A stretch of 64,000 bases of DNA from positions 186,001-250,000 of the forward strand of contig NZ_JACWMX010000001.1 of the NCBI RefSeq assembly GCF_014773245.1, given 5' to 3'. Source of the stretch: Mucilaginibacter glaciei. GTDB lineage: Bacteria; Bacteroidota; Bacteroidia; Sphingobacteriales; Sphingobacteriaceae. The notes under the pieces were generated by a model that saw nothing but the letters and a program-made list of their open reading frames with translations, did not search any database and was not told the origin of the DNA. A program made the position numbers and the translations under genes. How positions within the stretch are numbered: position 1 is the stretch's first letter; every line of letters starts with the position of its first letter. Of this stretch, positions 1 to 9,340 are shown one piece after another.

Positions 1-156
1 AAGCAATACGGAGATAAGAATATTTGTTAAATATAGCTGCGGTCACGTGTAAATAACAATTAGTAGATTGTTATGTGTAGATACGTACTTACGCGGAATA
101 AAGTTTTTTAAATAGCTATAATTGATGTTTTAACAAACTCTTTTTTAGAGTACGTG
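1..156. other. Intergenic region, no gene seen
   Basis: AT-rich stretch downstream of the minus-strand nucleoid protein gene. On the minus strand, just past that gene's stop, a weak ACTCT/AGAGT hairpin with an A-rich loop could act as a poor terminator. Nothing else is recognisable, and the window edge cuts off whatever lies upstream. Confidence 0.5.
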
Positions 157-1215
157 CTACGCCTCTTCTTTAAAATAAACCTTATAATAGTTCATAGATT
201 TATCGTCATCAAAGCCTTTTTCTATCAGTTTATTATCGCCGTGAATATAAATGTGGAAATTCTTATCGAGCTTTAAAACGCTTTTATAAACACGGGCTTG
301 TTTTTTGACCGCGTTTTCTGAGATCTCGAAAGTGTTGCCTATCGGGCTGTCAAATTCTTCTTCGTACTGGTTCTTGAATGTTTTGAAAGATGCGATAGCT
401 TCCGGATTACTAATCACCTCTTCACTAAATTCATCCAGGTCAAAGGTGTCTTTTTCTTTAAAATATTTCATCGACCGGTTCAGCAGGTCAATTTTATCGG
501 CTTTGCTCATATCAAACGCATCGTCCAGTTTTTGAGTAACGAAGTTTTTGTAGATGCCTAAAGTATTACTGGTTTGGTTAAAGCTGTCATTACGGATCTT
601 CAATTGCAGGAATTCATCCTTCCAGTAAACGGCCGCGTCTTGCCCACCGGTAACTTTATCAATCACAACTACTTTATAGCCATTTTCCTTTTCGATATTA
701 AAAATAAGCACCCCTTTATCCAGTTTATTAATATTGATGGCATCCTGCTCATAGTCCACCGCAAAGCCACCAGCGTCCGGATAAACTTTTAGGTATGTCT
801 CTTTATTTTCAGATTTGAAAATGCCAATTGCGTCCAGTGGGTTGCCTTCTATCTGAACTTTGTTAAAGTAAACCACATATAATTCGCCGCCCTTAATGTT
901 AGGGTGGGTGCTTACTTTGTACAAATGTTTGGCTATCTGCTCGCTCATTTCATGAAAGCGCGTTTGATCCTCAAAAACCTTAGTGGCATAATTATGTAAT
1001 TCATTCAGCGCTAAATCGCCGCTGCTGTGCATCAGGTGGTAAACTTCATTTGCTTTCTCAAAAGGCTTTAAAAAGTACTGCATCAGCAAATTGGGAATGA
1101 TTTCATCCTTCAACTCCAGTGGTTTGTTTGAAAGGGCGTATAATTCGTCTTGCGACTGGTTGCCTACATGATGTACAGAAATAGTATCGAGCGAAGCTTC
1201 AAAAAAAGTTACCAT
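157..1215 (-). CDS. 37-kDa nucleoid-associated protein (NdpA/YejK family)
   Basis: This 352-residue soluble protein resembles the nucleoid-associated protein NA37/YejK family in length and layout. It opens with a short beta segment (MVTFFEASLDTISVHHVGN), and the middle contains the family-like stretch GELYVVYFNKVQIEG around residues 110-125, followed by VDAIGIFKSENKETYLKV-type sequence. There is no signal peptide or membrane segment. YejK binds DNA and associates with the nucleoid in E. coli; the role in Bacteroidota is less clear and is inferred here. The ATG start at 1215 lies 59 bp from the divergent mnmE start, so the two probably share a short promoter region. Family assignment is from overall pattern only. 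Confidence 0.8.
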   Translation of the reverse strand: MVTFFEASLDTISVHHVGNQSQDELYALSNKPLELKDEIIPNLLMQYFLKPFEKANEVYHLMHSSGDLALNELHNYATKVFEDQTRFHEMSEQIAKHLYKVSTHPNIKGGELYVVYFNKVQIEGNPLDAIGIFKSENKETYLKVYPDAGGFAVDYEQDAININKLDKGVLIFNIEKENGYKVVVIDKVTGGQDAAVYWKDEFLQLKIRNDSFNQTSNTLGIYKNFVTQKLDDAFDMSKADKIDLLNRSMKYFKEKDTFDLDEFSEEVISNPEAIASFKTFKNQYEEEFDSPIGNTFEISENAVKKQARVYKSVLKLDKNFHIYIHGDNKLIEKGFDDDKSMNYYKVYFKEEA

Positions 1216-1274
1216 AGTGTGGCGAAATTAAAACTTTTAGTTCATAGTAATTTGCGACTTTTGCACATCGTAAC

Positions 1275-2645
1275 ATGGCAAATAAAGAAGAAACTATAGT
1301 AGCGCTTGCTACACCAAACGGAACGGGAGCAATAGGGGTGATCAGGCTTTCGGGGCCCGATGCCATTATCATTGCTAACGACGTTTTTAAAGGAAAAGAT
1401 CTTACCAAACAGGCATCCCATACGTTACATTACGGTAGTATTACTGATGGAGATTTTGTGCTTGACGAGGTTGTCGCTTCCCTATTTGTGGCCCCGCGTT
1501 CTTACACCCGCGAGAATGTAGTAGAGGTTTCGTGTCATGGATCAAGTTATATCATCGAATCGATCATAAAGCTATTTATAAAAAACGGTGCACGGGCGGC
1601 TAAACCCGGCGAGTTCACCTTGAGGGCTTTCTTGAATGGTCAGCTCGACCTCTCGCAAGCGGAAGCCGTTGCTGATTTGATTGCCTCTAACTCAAAAGCG
1701 TCTCAACAGGTGGCACTACAACAATTGCGTGGCGGGTTCAGTAACCAACTGCAACAATTGCGCGATCAGCTGGTGCAATTTGCATCATTAATAGAATTAG
1801 AGCTTGATTTTGCAGAAGAGGATGTAGAGTTTGCCAACCGCGATCAGCTGAAAAAATTGATCCACCAGATCATCAAGATCATCGGCAGCCTGATACAGTC
1901 GTTTGAATTGGGCAACGCTATCAAAAATGGTGTAAATACGGTTATTGCCGGCAGGCCAAATGCCGGGAAATCTACCTTGCTAAACGCCCTGTTAAATGAA
2001 GAACGTGCCATTGTAAGCCATATTCCCGGTACTACGCGTGACACAATTGAAGAGGTGCTCAACATAAAAGGGATCAACTTCCGGTTAATAGATACGGCCG
2101 GCATCCGAGAAGCAACCGATGCCATTGAGCAAGTAGGCGTGCAGCGTACGATGGAAAAAATCAGCCAGACGGCCTTGTTGTTGTACGTTTTCGATTTAAA
2201 TGAACTGTCACCTGCCGATCTTGCAGCCGACATTTCCCAATTGGTAAAGCCAGGTATCCCGGCAATTATCGTTGCTAACAAAGCAGACCTGGTATATGGC
2301 AACCGGTCGTTGGACATGCGGCTTCCCGATGGAGTTGAGCTGATAATGATATCAGCTAAAGAAAAGCAGCAGATTGAAGAACTAAAGCAAATTATCTACA
2401 ACTCTGCAGTAAAAGATCAGCTTACCGGACACGAAACACTGGTGACCAATATCCGCCACCTGGAGGCGCTTCAAAAAACAGAAGAAGCCTTGTTGAGGGT
2501 ACTTGATGGAATAGGCAGCGTAACCTCCGATTTCCTTTCTATGGATATCAAACAAGCACTACATTATCTCGGGGAAATAACCGGCGCTGTAACTACCGAC
2601 GATTTGCTCGAGAATATCTTTAGCAAGTTCTGTATCGGTAAGTAA
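1275..2645 (+). CDS. mnmE: tRNA uridine-5-carboxymethylaminomethyl modification GTPase MnmE
   Basis: MnmE (TrmE) works with MnmG to install the cmnm5 group on U34 of certain tRNAs, using a formyl-folate cofactor and GTP hydrolysis in the cytoplasm. The 456-residue protein has the usual length and order: an N-terminal folate-binding domain (residues 1-120), a helical domain, an inserted Ras-like G domain with P loop GRPNAGKS at residues 226-233, switch II DTAG, and NKAD, then a C-terminal helix ending in the diagnostic FCIGK with its catalytic cysteine. The ATG start fits the conserved N terminus (EETIVALATP). It stands alone, divergent from the nucleoid protein and convergent with tssK, with only 38 bp between stops and no clear hairpin there. 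Confidence 0.98.
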   Translation: MANKEETIVALATPNGTGAIGVIRLSGPDAIIIANDVFKGKDLTKQASHTLHYGSITDGDFVLDEVVASLFVAPRSYTRENVVEVSCHGSSYIIESIIKLFIKNGARAAKPGEFTLRAFLNGQLDLSQAEAVADLIASNSKASQQVALQQLRGGFSNQLQQLRDQLVQFASLIELELDFAEEDVEFANRDQLKKLIHQIIKIIGSLIQSFELGNAIKNGVNTVIAGRPNAGKSTLLNALLNEERAIVSHIPGTTRDTIEEVLNIKGINFRLIDTAGIREATDAIEQVGVQRTMEKISQTALLLYVFDLNELSPADLAADISQLVKPGIPAIIVANKADLVYGNRSLDMRLPDGVELIMISAKEKQQIEELKQIIYNSAVKDQLTGHETLVTNIRHLEALQKTEEALLRVLDGIGSVTSDFLSMDIKQALHYLGEITGAVTTDDLLENIFSKFCIGK

Positions 2646-2683
2646 CTTATCTTTTATATTCTTTTAAACCTGTTAAGAAAGCT

Positions 2684-3829
2684 TTAATCAAGCAATGTCC
2701 AGGTACGTTTAGATTGTACTGTTTGAACAATTTGCTGCTCGGCAACCACAATGTTTTCTTTACGTTGGCCAATGTATTCAAGTGTGCTCAATTTATTCCA
2801 CAAAGCAATGATAACCCTTAAAAATTCATCAACAGTTGTCATTGATGAGCGGATATCATGATGATTATAAACTACTTCTATTAACCTGGCCAAAAGCTCT
2901 TCAAAGTTTCCGGGGGTTACATCTTTCCACTCATAAAAATATTTAAGCAGTTCTTCGCGCTCGGTACCTGCTATACTTTTAACCGTACTGAAAAATATAT
3001 GCGCCATCTCTGAAAAATAGCCTACCAACACCAACGGCGATTGCTGAAAAGCGACATTACGATAGGAAAAGTAAATTCGCGCAATATAATCAAGCATTTT
3101 ATCGCATAGTAACTTAACGTTTCGGCCTATTGGGGATATGGTATCTTTCGAGGTGATCTTGTCAATAATCCGGAACGACAAAAGTTGAAATTCATTCAGC
3201 TGGTTGCTGAAGGTTTCATAATATCTTACCAAATCCGGATGGCTTAATATTGCTGCGCAGGGGGGGATATAATCGGTTACTAAATTTATGCCCGATGCGC
3301 TTCTGTTAAGTTTTCCAACTTCAAGGTAATGGTTGTTTTTGGCACTTATCTGAGCAGCTGATAATATCGTGATGCCATAAAAGCTATCTACCTCAGGGTA
3401 CCTTACCGGGGTTTCATCAGCATCCGCTTTGCCAACTGCCACACGTTCATGCGGGTTAACAGTCAGTATGATAAAAAACGTTTCAACTGCATCTGTAGGC
3501 GCATCCTGGTTAAAATAGTGGTTGAAATCCAATTCCTGACCGAGCATCCCCGGTGAAATATGGATGCGGTAACCTTCGGACGTAATAGCATTACACTGCC
3601 GTATTTTTACCTGTACATGGTTTGATGCCCTTTCGGTTATTTGAATATCAAGCGATGTATTCTCGCCATTAAAGGGGGCAAGTAACCCAAAATTATTGCT
3701 GTTAAGCATGATGGAGTTGCTGTCTCGTACAACATCCTGAATAAAGTTATCTGTTTGCACAAAATGCCCGCTGGAAATCTTCATTCCATCAACCCAATTA
3801 ACGGCTCTATATTTTGGTGGTATATACAT
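2684..3829 (-). CDS. tssK: T6SS baseplate subunit TssK (subtype iii)
   Basis: This 381-residue cytosolic protein looks like the Bacteroidota form of TssK, the trimeric baseplate subunit that links the baseplate to the membrane complex. Visible features are the N-terminal NWVDGMKISSGHF segment, matching the 'W.eG..l...HFq' opening of the family, a beta-rich first half and a helical second half. There is no signal or membrane segment. It lies 17 bp downstream of tssN on the same strand, so the two form a minus-strand pair at the edge of the T6SS locus. Subtype iii TssK proteins are divergent from proteobacterial ones, so the call leans on context as well as the N-terminal motif. Confidence 0.85.
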   Translation of the reverse strand: MYIPPKYRAVNWVDGMKISSGHFVQTDNFIQDVVRDSNSIMLNSNNFGLLAPFNGENTSLDIQITERASNHVQVKIRQCNAITSEGYRIHISPGMLGQELDFNHYFNQDAPTDAVETFFIILTVNPHERVAVGKADADETPVRYPEVDSFYGITILSAAQISAKNNHYLEVGKLNRSASGINLVTDYIPPCAAILSHPDLVRYYETFSNQLNEFQLLSFRIIDKITSKDTISPIGRNVKLLCDKMLDYIARIYFSYRNVAFQQSPLVLVGYFSEMAHIFFSTVKSIAGTEREELLKYFYEWKDVTPGNFEELLARLIEVVYNHHDIRSSMTTVDEFLRVIIALWNKLSTLEYIGQRKENIVVAEQQIVQTVQSKRTWTLLD

Positions 3830-3846
3830 AATTTACTTGTTTTGGA

Positions 3847-4740
3847 TTATAAATAAACGGCCTTATCGCCCGCACGATCAGGTTCGGCTACGACTTCCGA
3901 TACGCGTTTTGCAAATATGGCATAGGTTTCTGTTATGCTGTTCTGCTCGATATCCAAATCGGGATCTATAAAATGCCGTTGTTTAAAAAACGATGGTTTG
4001 ATGTAAAAGATCCATTTATAACTATCATTTTTACCGTGCTGGTATTGAATAGGGTTATCGGGAAATTTTAAATTATAGTCGTCTATAAACTTTTGAAACC
4101 AGAGGCCAAAATTCATGTTGCGCGGAGCCTTTGCTTTTACCTTCAGTGGTTCGGCATCATCAGTGTTTTTGTAGAGATTTACCTCTAAAACCAATAACCG
4201 GTTAAAATCAAGGTGTTCCATACTAATATCGGCAGGTACAATCGGGTATTGCCAAACTTTGTAAATCTCAAGCGGGATGTTCAAAAATGCGATATAAGTC
4301 CACCAGAATAATACAGGGAGTAAAAAAACAAATACTGATGTTGATGCCCATAAACCATAATGCAGGTTATTTAGCCAATCAAATCCAAGCTTAAATAAAA
4401 ATATCCCCAGGAGGCATGATATAAGGCTGCATATAAAAAAGAATCCACGCCGTTCAAGTAATTCACTTTCATAATAAATGCCCGCCATCCAAACAAATAA
4501 GATGCCTGCTGTTAGGTAGTATAGCTGGCAAATAATGTATCCCCATGGCATAAATTGCATATCCAGAAAGCCAAGCAGGCCTGGTAAGCCCAACACCATG
4601 CTTGTAAGTAAAAGTATTACAATAAGTTTTTTGTTATTTAATAGTTTATTCTTTTTGTTGATGATGGTCATGATCGCTGTAGCGATCACAAAAATTACCG
4701 GGAAAAGGAGGTAACGGATAAAAAAGGATTTAACGTCCAT
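3847..4740 (-). CDS. tssN: T6SS membrane protein TssN (subtype iii)
   Basis: TssN is one of the membrane proteins specific to subtype iii T6SS, where it is thought to replace part of the TssJLM membrane complex. The protein has several hydrophobic segments in its first half (beginning FFIRYLLFPVIFVIATAI, then three or four more up to about residue 170) and a soluble C-terminal domain. I place the start at the ATG at 4740 (MDVKSFF), giving 297 residues; an upstream in-frame TTG at 4803 would add 21 residues of doubtful value and run into the tssG promoter region. It is 17 bp upstream of tssK and head-to-head with tssG. The assignment rests on topology, size and position. Confidence 0.8.
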   Translation of the reverse strand: MDVKSFFIRYLLFPVIFVIATAIMTIINKKNKLLNNKKLIVILLLTSMVLGLPGLLGFLDMQFMPWGYIICQLYYLTAGILFVWMAGIYYESELLERRGFFFICSLISCLLGIFLFKLGFDWLNNLHYGLWASTSVFVFLLPVLFWWTYIAFLNIPLEIYKVWQYPIVPADISMEHLDFNRLLVLEVNLYKNTDDAEPLKVKAKAPRNMNFGLWFQKFIDDYNLKFPDNPIQYQHGKNDSYKWIFYIKPSFFKQRHFIDPDLDIEQNSITETYAIFAKRVSEVVAEPDRAGDKAVYL

Positions 4741-4855
4741 AAAAGTTATAGGTTCGGTATCAAAAATCAGTTCTAAAAATAAAAATGAACTTTGTCTAAT
4801 CAATTACCATTAATTGGGGTTATTGTTTTATAAAGCAACAGAAAATCAGCTAAAA

Positions 4856-5794
4856 ATGATAATAAAGCAGGCAAACCAACTCGATACAGATTATAAGGCC
4901 GTAACCATTGCTGCCGAACTTATTGAGCAGGGCCTTGTGAGTGCCGACGGTATTATCATCTTACCTGTAGGCCCCCAGCAGCGCGCCTATGCAAAGGAGA
5001 TTAATGAGGTTGTAAATTATACCTCTGTTTACCGAAACCGCGAAATGCTGGCCATACGTATTAACAGGGAAGGGATATACGATATGTTACCCGAAGGGTT
5101 GTTTCACCAACCGCCTGCTTCAAGCGTGATGATCACAGAGCAGGCGATGATCAAAGACATCAACATCCGCCGCGAAGAAGAAAAGCAAGCACGGGCTTTC
5201 TTTGCCCCTTTAGAGGCCGAGTTATATCACATACGCACTATCGTTGAATTGTATGAAAGCCGACTGGACAAAAAGAGCACATATCATGAGCTGGTTAATA
5301 TATTTTTAAAGGAATGGGACGAGTTTAGATGCTTCAACAACGAGCAAATGGTGATATTGATGCATGTGTTGCCTGTGATACATGAGCAGCGCAATAATCT
5401 TTCATTTATTAGCGATATACTGAGCATCATGTTTAAAGTTGATATTGATCTGCAATACCGGTTAAGCATCAACAATACACCATCTAAAGAAGTGCGGGAA
5501 TTAGAAACCAAACTCGGTACGGGAGTACTGGGTGTTAATTTTATTGCGGGTTTGGTTAGCGAGCAGGAAGAGGAGTTGGTTATTAATATTGGCCCGCTTA
5601 CCGCCAGCCAAATGCTATCGTTTTTACCGGGTACACAGTCTGCCGGGGCGCTCGATGTGTTGCTATCTTATTTTATTCCCTTATCAACCACTGTTAATAC
5701 CAATTATTTGGTTGGCCCCGATAACCAGAAAATGGTTTTAGGCTTTGGCGACGACAATGCCTGCCTTGGCTTTACAACTTACCTTGGCCATTAA
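4856..5794 (+). CDS. tssG: T6SS baseplate subunit TssG (subtype iii)
   Basis: TssG forms the baseplate wedge with TssF and TssE and connects it to TssK. This protein of 312 residues fits by size and context: it lies next to tssF and shows no signal or membrane segments. The C-terminal part (GVNFIAGLVSEQEEELVINIGPL) resembles the conserved region of the family. I prefer the ATG at 4856 (MIIKQANQ); a TTG at 4814 in the same frame would add 14 residues. The gene is the only plus-strand one between the minus-strand tssN and tssF, and its stop overlaps the tssF stop by 4 bp on the opposite strand. That orientation is unusual for a baseplate operon. Confidence 0.8.
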   Translation: MIIKQANQLDTDYKAVTIAAELIEQGLVSADGIIILPVGPQQRAYAKEINEVVNYTSVYRNREMLAIRINREGIYDMLPEGLFHQPPASSVMITEQAMIKDINIRREEEKQARAFFAPLEAELYHIRTIVELYESRLDKKSTYHELVNIFLKEWDEFRCFNNEQMVILMHVLPVIHEQRNNLSFISDILSIMFKVDIDLQYRLSINNTPSKEVRELETKLGTGVLGVNFIAGLVSEQEEELVINIGPLTASQMLSFLPGTQSAGALDVLLSYFIPLSTTVNTNYLVGPDNQKMVLGFGDDNACLGFTTYLGH

Positions 5795-7641
5795 TTGGCG
5801 CTTACAAACAGCCTGTAGTTTGCATTCATCACACTGCGGCTGGTCAGTTTTGATTTGAGCAGCGTAAGCAACGTATCCCAATCATCTGCAGCCAGTTGTA
5901 AATTAGCCGCAGGCTCTAAAAAAATATCAACTGTTTTTTTGAAACCTTCTTTTGGGTTGGCCGATACCATGATGCCTTTTCCAATTTTTACATTAGTGAT
6001 TTTATTACCTAATTCATAAAAGCAATAGCTTACCAAATCTGCCTGGGTAACAATCCTGTCTTTAGTAGTAAGGCCGTATTTATAAGCTTGTATCCGTTCG
6101 GTTGCGCCCAGGCTGTTGCGGCCGCCGAGGGTACCGGTCATGAGGCGCAGGCTGTCGGCTTTTATTTTGATATTTTCAAACTGCACCAGCCGCGATCCGC
6201 GGCGGATATGGTTGGCGTTATCTGCAAGTGTTGTCCAGTATTGCAAATATAACATACTTGCTTTTGCACCCGGTTTTACGATAAGGTAATTATTTAACTC
6301 ACTTCCGGTTTCTGCCAGTTTTGATTTTTTTTCAATCAACGCCAGGTTCTGCTCCAGAGTTTTTAGGATATTATTCAAAAAATCACTGCCATAACTTGCA
6401 AACGCGGCTTTTTCATCGCGCAGCAATTCAAAAAGGTATTCAATCAGTTGTTGCGCATTGCGCGGGTCAAAGCGTTCGGCACCACCGTTACGAATAGTAT
6501 AACTGCCTTCAAAACTTTGGGTTGCCTGCGTGTAAGGGATCTCACTGTAATACACGCTCCGATCATCGTATAGTTCTTTCACTGATAAAAAGTGGTCATT
6601 AGCCGATACCTTTATCGGGATAATATTATTTACCTCTCTCAACCTATACTTTTGTTCGTGCCGCCTTCTGTTTACTACCGGGAAACAATTTAAGGATACT
6701 TGCAACTCATCTAACACCGCAGCCGATATGGCAGCAGGGAATGTTAGTTTTAACCAAACACAAGGTTTAAGCTGCGAAAGCTCGTTTGCATTGAACTGCG
6801 CAGCAAATTCTTCGGGAAAGGCTTGCTTATGGTTACTGATATCAATCAGCGATGCATCTGTTAACGATATAAACCGGGTGGTATAGTAATCGTTAATATC
6901 GCGGGTTATCAGGTTAATTACATTTTGCTCGTAAAAAACGGGTCTGATACCCTGTTCTGTGTCTTCCTTATAAATTAGGCCAGCTTGCGTTTGTAACTCA
7001 GTATTACCAATGTAAAGCTTTACAACAGATAATAGCTGATAAAAATCATTATTGGCCGTGTATTCCGGCCATTCAAAAAACAGGGTAAGGTTTTGTAAAT
7101 TGTTTAGAGCGGGGGCGCAGTCAATGCCCAACCACAGGGTGCCCGGCTCATTATTCAGATTAGACCGGGCGGTTAAAACGGTGTTTTTATGCATCGCCTC
7201 GTCGTTTTCATAAACGTTGCGGCCGCTGGCTGTATAGTGGATGGTGGCGTTAAAAAGTTCCAACTCGCCCGCCGGTGAAAAAAATACCTGTAGTTCTTCC
7301 GCCTTAGAATTTTCTTTAGTTGCCGGCCTTTTGTAAATAAAGTGGTTATTAATGTTAACGGTTTCTTTAGCTTCAATTGGTTGGGCTTTTAAAACGGCGT
7401 GTGCCGGCAAAGCCGATGTTAAATAATCTGAAGCCAGAATACGCGATATTTTGCTGAGTACCCGGTTTTCGAGGTTTTTTACATCGTTAGATACATTAAA
7501 AAGTTCGGTACTTAACGCTTCAATCAAAAGCTTAACCATGGGGTCAATATCATTAATATTGGTTGTGCCCCAGTAATCCATGGCGTTACGCAGCATGCGT
7601 GTACGGATATCCTCTTTACTGTTAAAAAAAATGGTATTCAT
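5791..7641 (-). CDS. tssF: T6SS baseplate subunit TssF (subtype iii)
   Basis: TssF is the large wedge protein of the T6SS baseplate, structurally like phage T4 gp6. The 616-residue length is normal. The N terminus (SKEDIRTRMLRNAMDYWG followed by DPMVKLLIEALSTELF) is a helical opening typical of the family, and the C-terminal part contains TTKDRIVTQADLVSYCF and a final domain resembling gp6-like baseplate proteins. It is cytosolic. It begins 7 bp after the tssE stop, so tssE-tssF form a minus-strand operon reading towards the oppositely oriented tssG. Confidence 0.88.
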   Translation of the reverse strand: MNTIFFNSKEDIRTRMLRNAMDYWGTTNINDIDPMVKLLIEALSTELFNVSNDVKNLENRVLSKISRILASDYLTSALPAHAVLKAQPIEAKETVNINNHFIYKRPATKENSKAEELQVFFSPAGELELFNATIHYTASGRNVYENDEAMHKNTVLTARSNLNNEPGTLWLGIDCAPALNNLQNLTLFFEWPEYTANNDFYQLLSVVKLYIGNTELQTQAGLIYKEDTEQGIRPVFYEQNVINLITRDINDYYTTRFISLTDASLIDISNHKQAFPEEFAAQFNANELSQLKPCVWLKLTFPAAISAAVLDELQVSLNCFPVVNRRRHEQKYRLREVNNIIPIKVSANDHFLSVKELYDDRSVYYSEIPYTQATQSFEGSYTIRNGGAERFDPRNAQQLIEYLFELLRDEKAAFASYGSDFLNNILKTLEQNLALIEKKSKLAETGSELNNYLIVKPGAKASMLYLQYWTTLADNANHIRRGSRLVQFENIKIKADSLRLMTGTLGGRNSLGATERIQAYKYGLTTKDRIVTQADLVSYCFYELGNKITNVKIGKGIMVSANPKEGFKKTVDIFLEPAANLQLAADDWDTLLTLLKSKLTSRSVMNANYRLFVSAN

Positions 7642-7648
7642 ATATGGC

Positions 7649-8083
7649 TTAGGCTGATAAAGGACTTAGATATAACGAGGTAGAGAAAGTATAGTTTTCG
7701 CCGGTTTGCTGCATTTTTCCGCTTACCACTATTTCAACCCTTTTTTTTATTTCGCTCACGTTTCTAAGCGGGTAAAATTTGTTAACTTCTTTAATGCGCA
7801 CATCAAGCTGTACATCATAAATACGCTGTTCATATTGTTTAATGGAGCGTAAAAGTGACTGCCTTAGCTTTTCTTCCCACATACTTTCGCTTATGATCAG
7901 TTCAAAATCAAGGTCCCAAATCTCACAACCGAAGTCGGGCTTATAACGATGCTCACCGTACCGGGTAAAAATTATCAGCTCGATATATTGTGAAATAGAG
8001 GCCCCAACGTCTTGCTTTTCAAGGTCTTGACCCTGAAATATCTGGCTAAGGCGAAAAGGTTTTTTGTAGAGCGGGCTTGCCAT
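7649..8083 (-). CDS. tssE: T6SS baseplate subunit TssE (gp25/GPW-like)
   Basis: A 144-residue protein with the features of the gp25-like wedge subunit: the conserved segment FTRYGEHRYKPDFGCEIWDL around residues 50-70, corresponding to 'R.Ge....pdfG' in TssE/gp25, followed by a helix (EEKLRQSLLRSIKQYEQRI) and a beta-rich C terminus. In T4 and T6SS the subunit helps initiate sheath polymerisation on the baseplate. It is first in the minus-strand tssE-tssF pair. The ATG at 8083 gives the expected N terminus. About 205 bp separate it from the divergent tssO. Confidence 0.9.
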   Translation of the reverse strand: MASPLYKKPFRLSQIFQGQDLEKQDVGASISQYIELIIFTRYGEHRYKPDFGCEIWDLDFELIISESMWEEKLRQSLLRSIKQYEQRIYDVQLDVRIKEVNKFYPLRNVSEIKKRVEIVVSGKMQQTGENYTFSTSLYLSPLSA

Positions 8084-8288
8084 ACTTTGCGTAAATGTGT
8101 AACTGTGAGTTTATTTTGTACTAACTGTAAACAAAAGTTTTCTTAAATAGTTGTATAAACATTCGTGTAGGTTGAAAAGTTGTGGATTTAGAGATGGATT
8201 TGCAACTCGTCCGGGAGGTATGTTTTTTAGTTAACTGCCGGATGGTGCTGGGTGATGTGATACTTAAACCGTTTATTGATACTTATTA
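8084..8288. promoter_or_regulatory. Divergent intergenic region between tssE and tssO
   Basis: This 205-bp region must hold the promoters for tssE-tssF (leftwards) and for the tssO-to-tssH block (rightwards). I do not see a perfect TAnnTTTG element at a sensible distance from either start. The function is inferred from gene orientation only. Confidence 0.4.
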
Positions 8289-8807
8289 ATGAAGCCAGTT
8301 AACAATAATGATCTCCGCCGATCCTACGTCAACTTTGTATTATATTTTATCACAGTTGTCGCGTTCTCTATTCTCATTGTATTCTTTTTCTTTTTTACTA
8401 CCAACCATGAAGTTGTGCTGCTTAACCAACGGGTAAAAGAGTCCGATAAAATGATAGCGGTACGTAACGATATCAACAATAACTTTGACCTTATTTTGCA
8501 GCGTATGCAGCAACTATCGCAGTTCACCAAAATGAATTCCGAAGAGCTGAACAACCAAAGCTTATTGCTTAATGATATACAGGAAGCAAACCTTAAGATC
8601 CAGGGAAAATTACAGGAAAATTCAACCGGTTTAAAAAGCTTTGAGCTTTATAAAAAACTGAGCGACAACATATCTGTCGCAGCAAATATTAAAGATTCTT
8701 TATTTACCACCCGTTTCCAAATAGAGAGCCTGCGCTCGCAACTGGCGGCTTGTAACAAAACAAACACAAGTGCTGTTAACAGGATTAAGGGACGATTTGG
8801 CCGCTAA
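8289..8807 (+). CDS. tssO: T6SS membrane protein TssO (subtype iii)
   Basis: A 172-residue protein with one N-terminal membrane segment (VNFVLYFITVVAFSILIVF, residues 14-35) and a long, charged, helix-prone remainder with coiled-coil character, ending in a basic tail. This matches TssO, a bitopic inner-membrane protein particular to subtype iii T6SS and part of its membrane complex. It starts a plus-strand operon that continues through tssH; the next gene begins 5 bp after its stop. The identity rests on topology, size and position. TssO is well known as a family name, but its exact role is not settled. Confidence 0.8.
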   Translation: MKPVNNNDLRRSYVNFVLYFITVVAFSILIVFFFFFTTNHEVVLLNQRVKESDKMIAVRNDINNNFDLILQRMQQLSQFTKMNSEELNNQSLLLNDIQEANLKIQGKLQENSTGLKSFELYKKLSDNISVAANIKDSLFTTRFQIESLRSQLAACNKTNTSAVNRIKGRFGR

Positions 8808-8812
8808 AAGTT

Positions 8813-9304
8813 ATGATGAAATTTAGTATAAAAGAAAAGCGCGAGAAGTTTTTATTCTTTATGGCCCTGTTCCTGTTCACAGCCGGGGTGTTGTGTACGG
8901 CCATATTTTATAACTATCAGGACGGTAGCAATATATCTAAAGAAGAGTTTGCTAAACGGATAACCGAAGAAGACCGCTTTGAAGGGATGGTTGCCGAGGC
9001 TATGCCCGCGGTTGATACCACCTATTCGCGGATTGTGAAGTTTAACCCCGATGTGCAGGCACTGTTTTTAGAAAATGATATTAAAAACTCGATAACCGCC
9101 ATACGCTCTTACTATAACAGCAGGCCGTATGATACGCGTTACAAATGTTTTATATACGCGTCAAAAATACCTGAGAGCCTTTTTTACGATAAGCGTGAAC
9201 TGAGGGGCAATTATGGCGATATAAGGCGTATAAGTAAATTATTAGACGATTGTAAACTTTCAACACGGCAATTGCAGCAAAACATGAGCGCTGCAGGTCA
9301 CTAA
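8813..9304 (+). CDS. T6SSiii single-pass membrane protein (TssQ- or TssP-type)
   Basis: A 163-residue bitopic protein with an N-terminal membrane segment (FLFFMALFLFTAGVLCTAIF, residues 13-33) and a charged extracytoplasmic part with a likely helical C terminus. Position between tssO and the PKD-domain gene marks it as the second small membrane component of subtype iii systems. I believe it corresponds to the protein usually called TssQ, but TssP and TssQ cannot be told apart securely from the sequence alone. The ATG at 8813 is followed by a second ATG at 8816, so the start is uncertain by one codon. Confidence 0.75.
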   Translation: MMKFSIKEKREKFLFFMALFLFTAGVLCTAIFYNYQDGSNISKEEFAKRITEEDRFEGMVAEAMPAVDTTYSRIVKFNPDVQALFLENDIKNSITAIRSYYNSRPYDTRYKCFIYASKIPESLFYDKRELRGNYGDIRRISKLLDDCKLSTRQLQQNMSAAGH

Positions 9305-9340
9305 AATTAATCCGATCCTAAACATAAACCACCTCAACCA

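Noticed and set aside
1844-2317. 157-residue minus-strand open frame inside mnmE
   Set aside because: Lies entirely within the conserved G domain of mnmE on the opposite strand and has no protein-like features.
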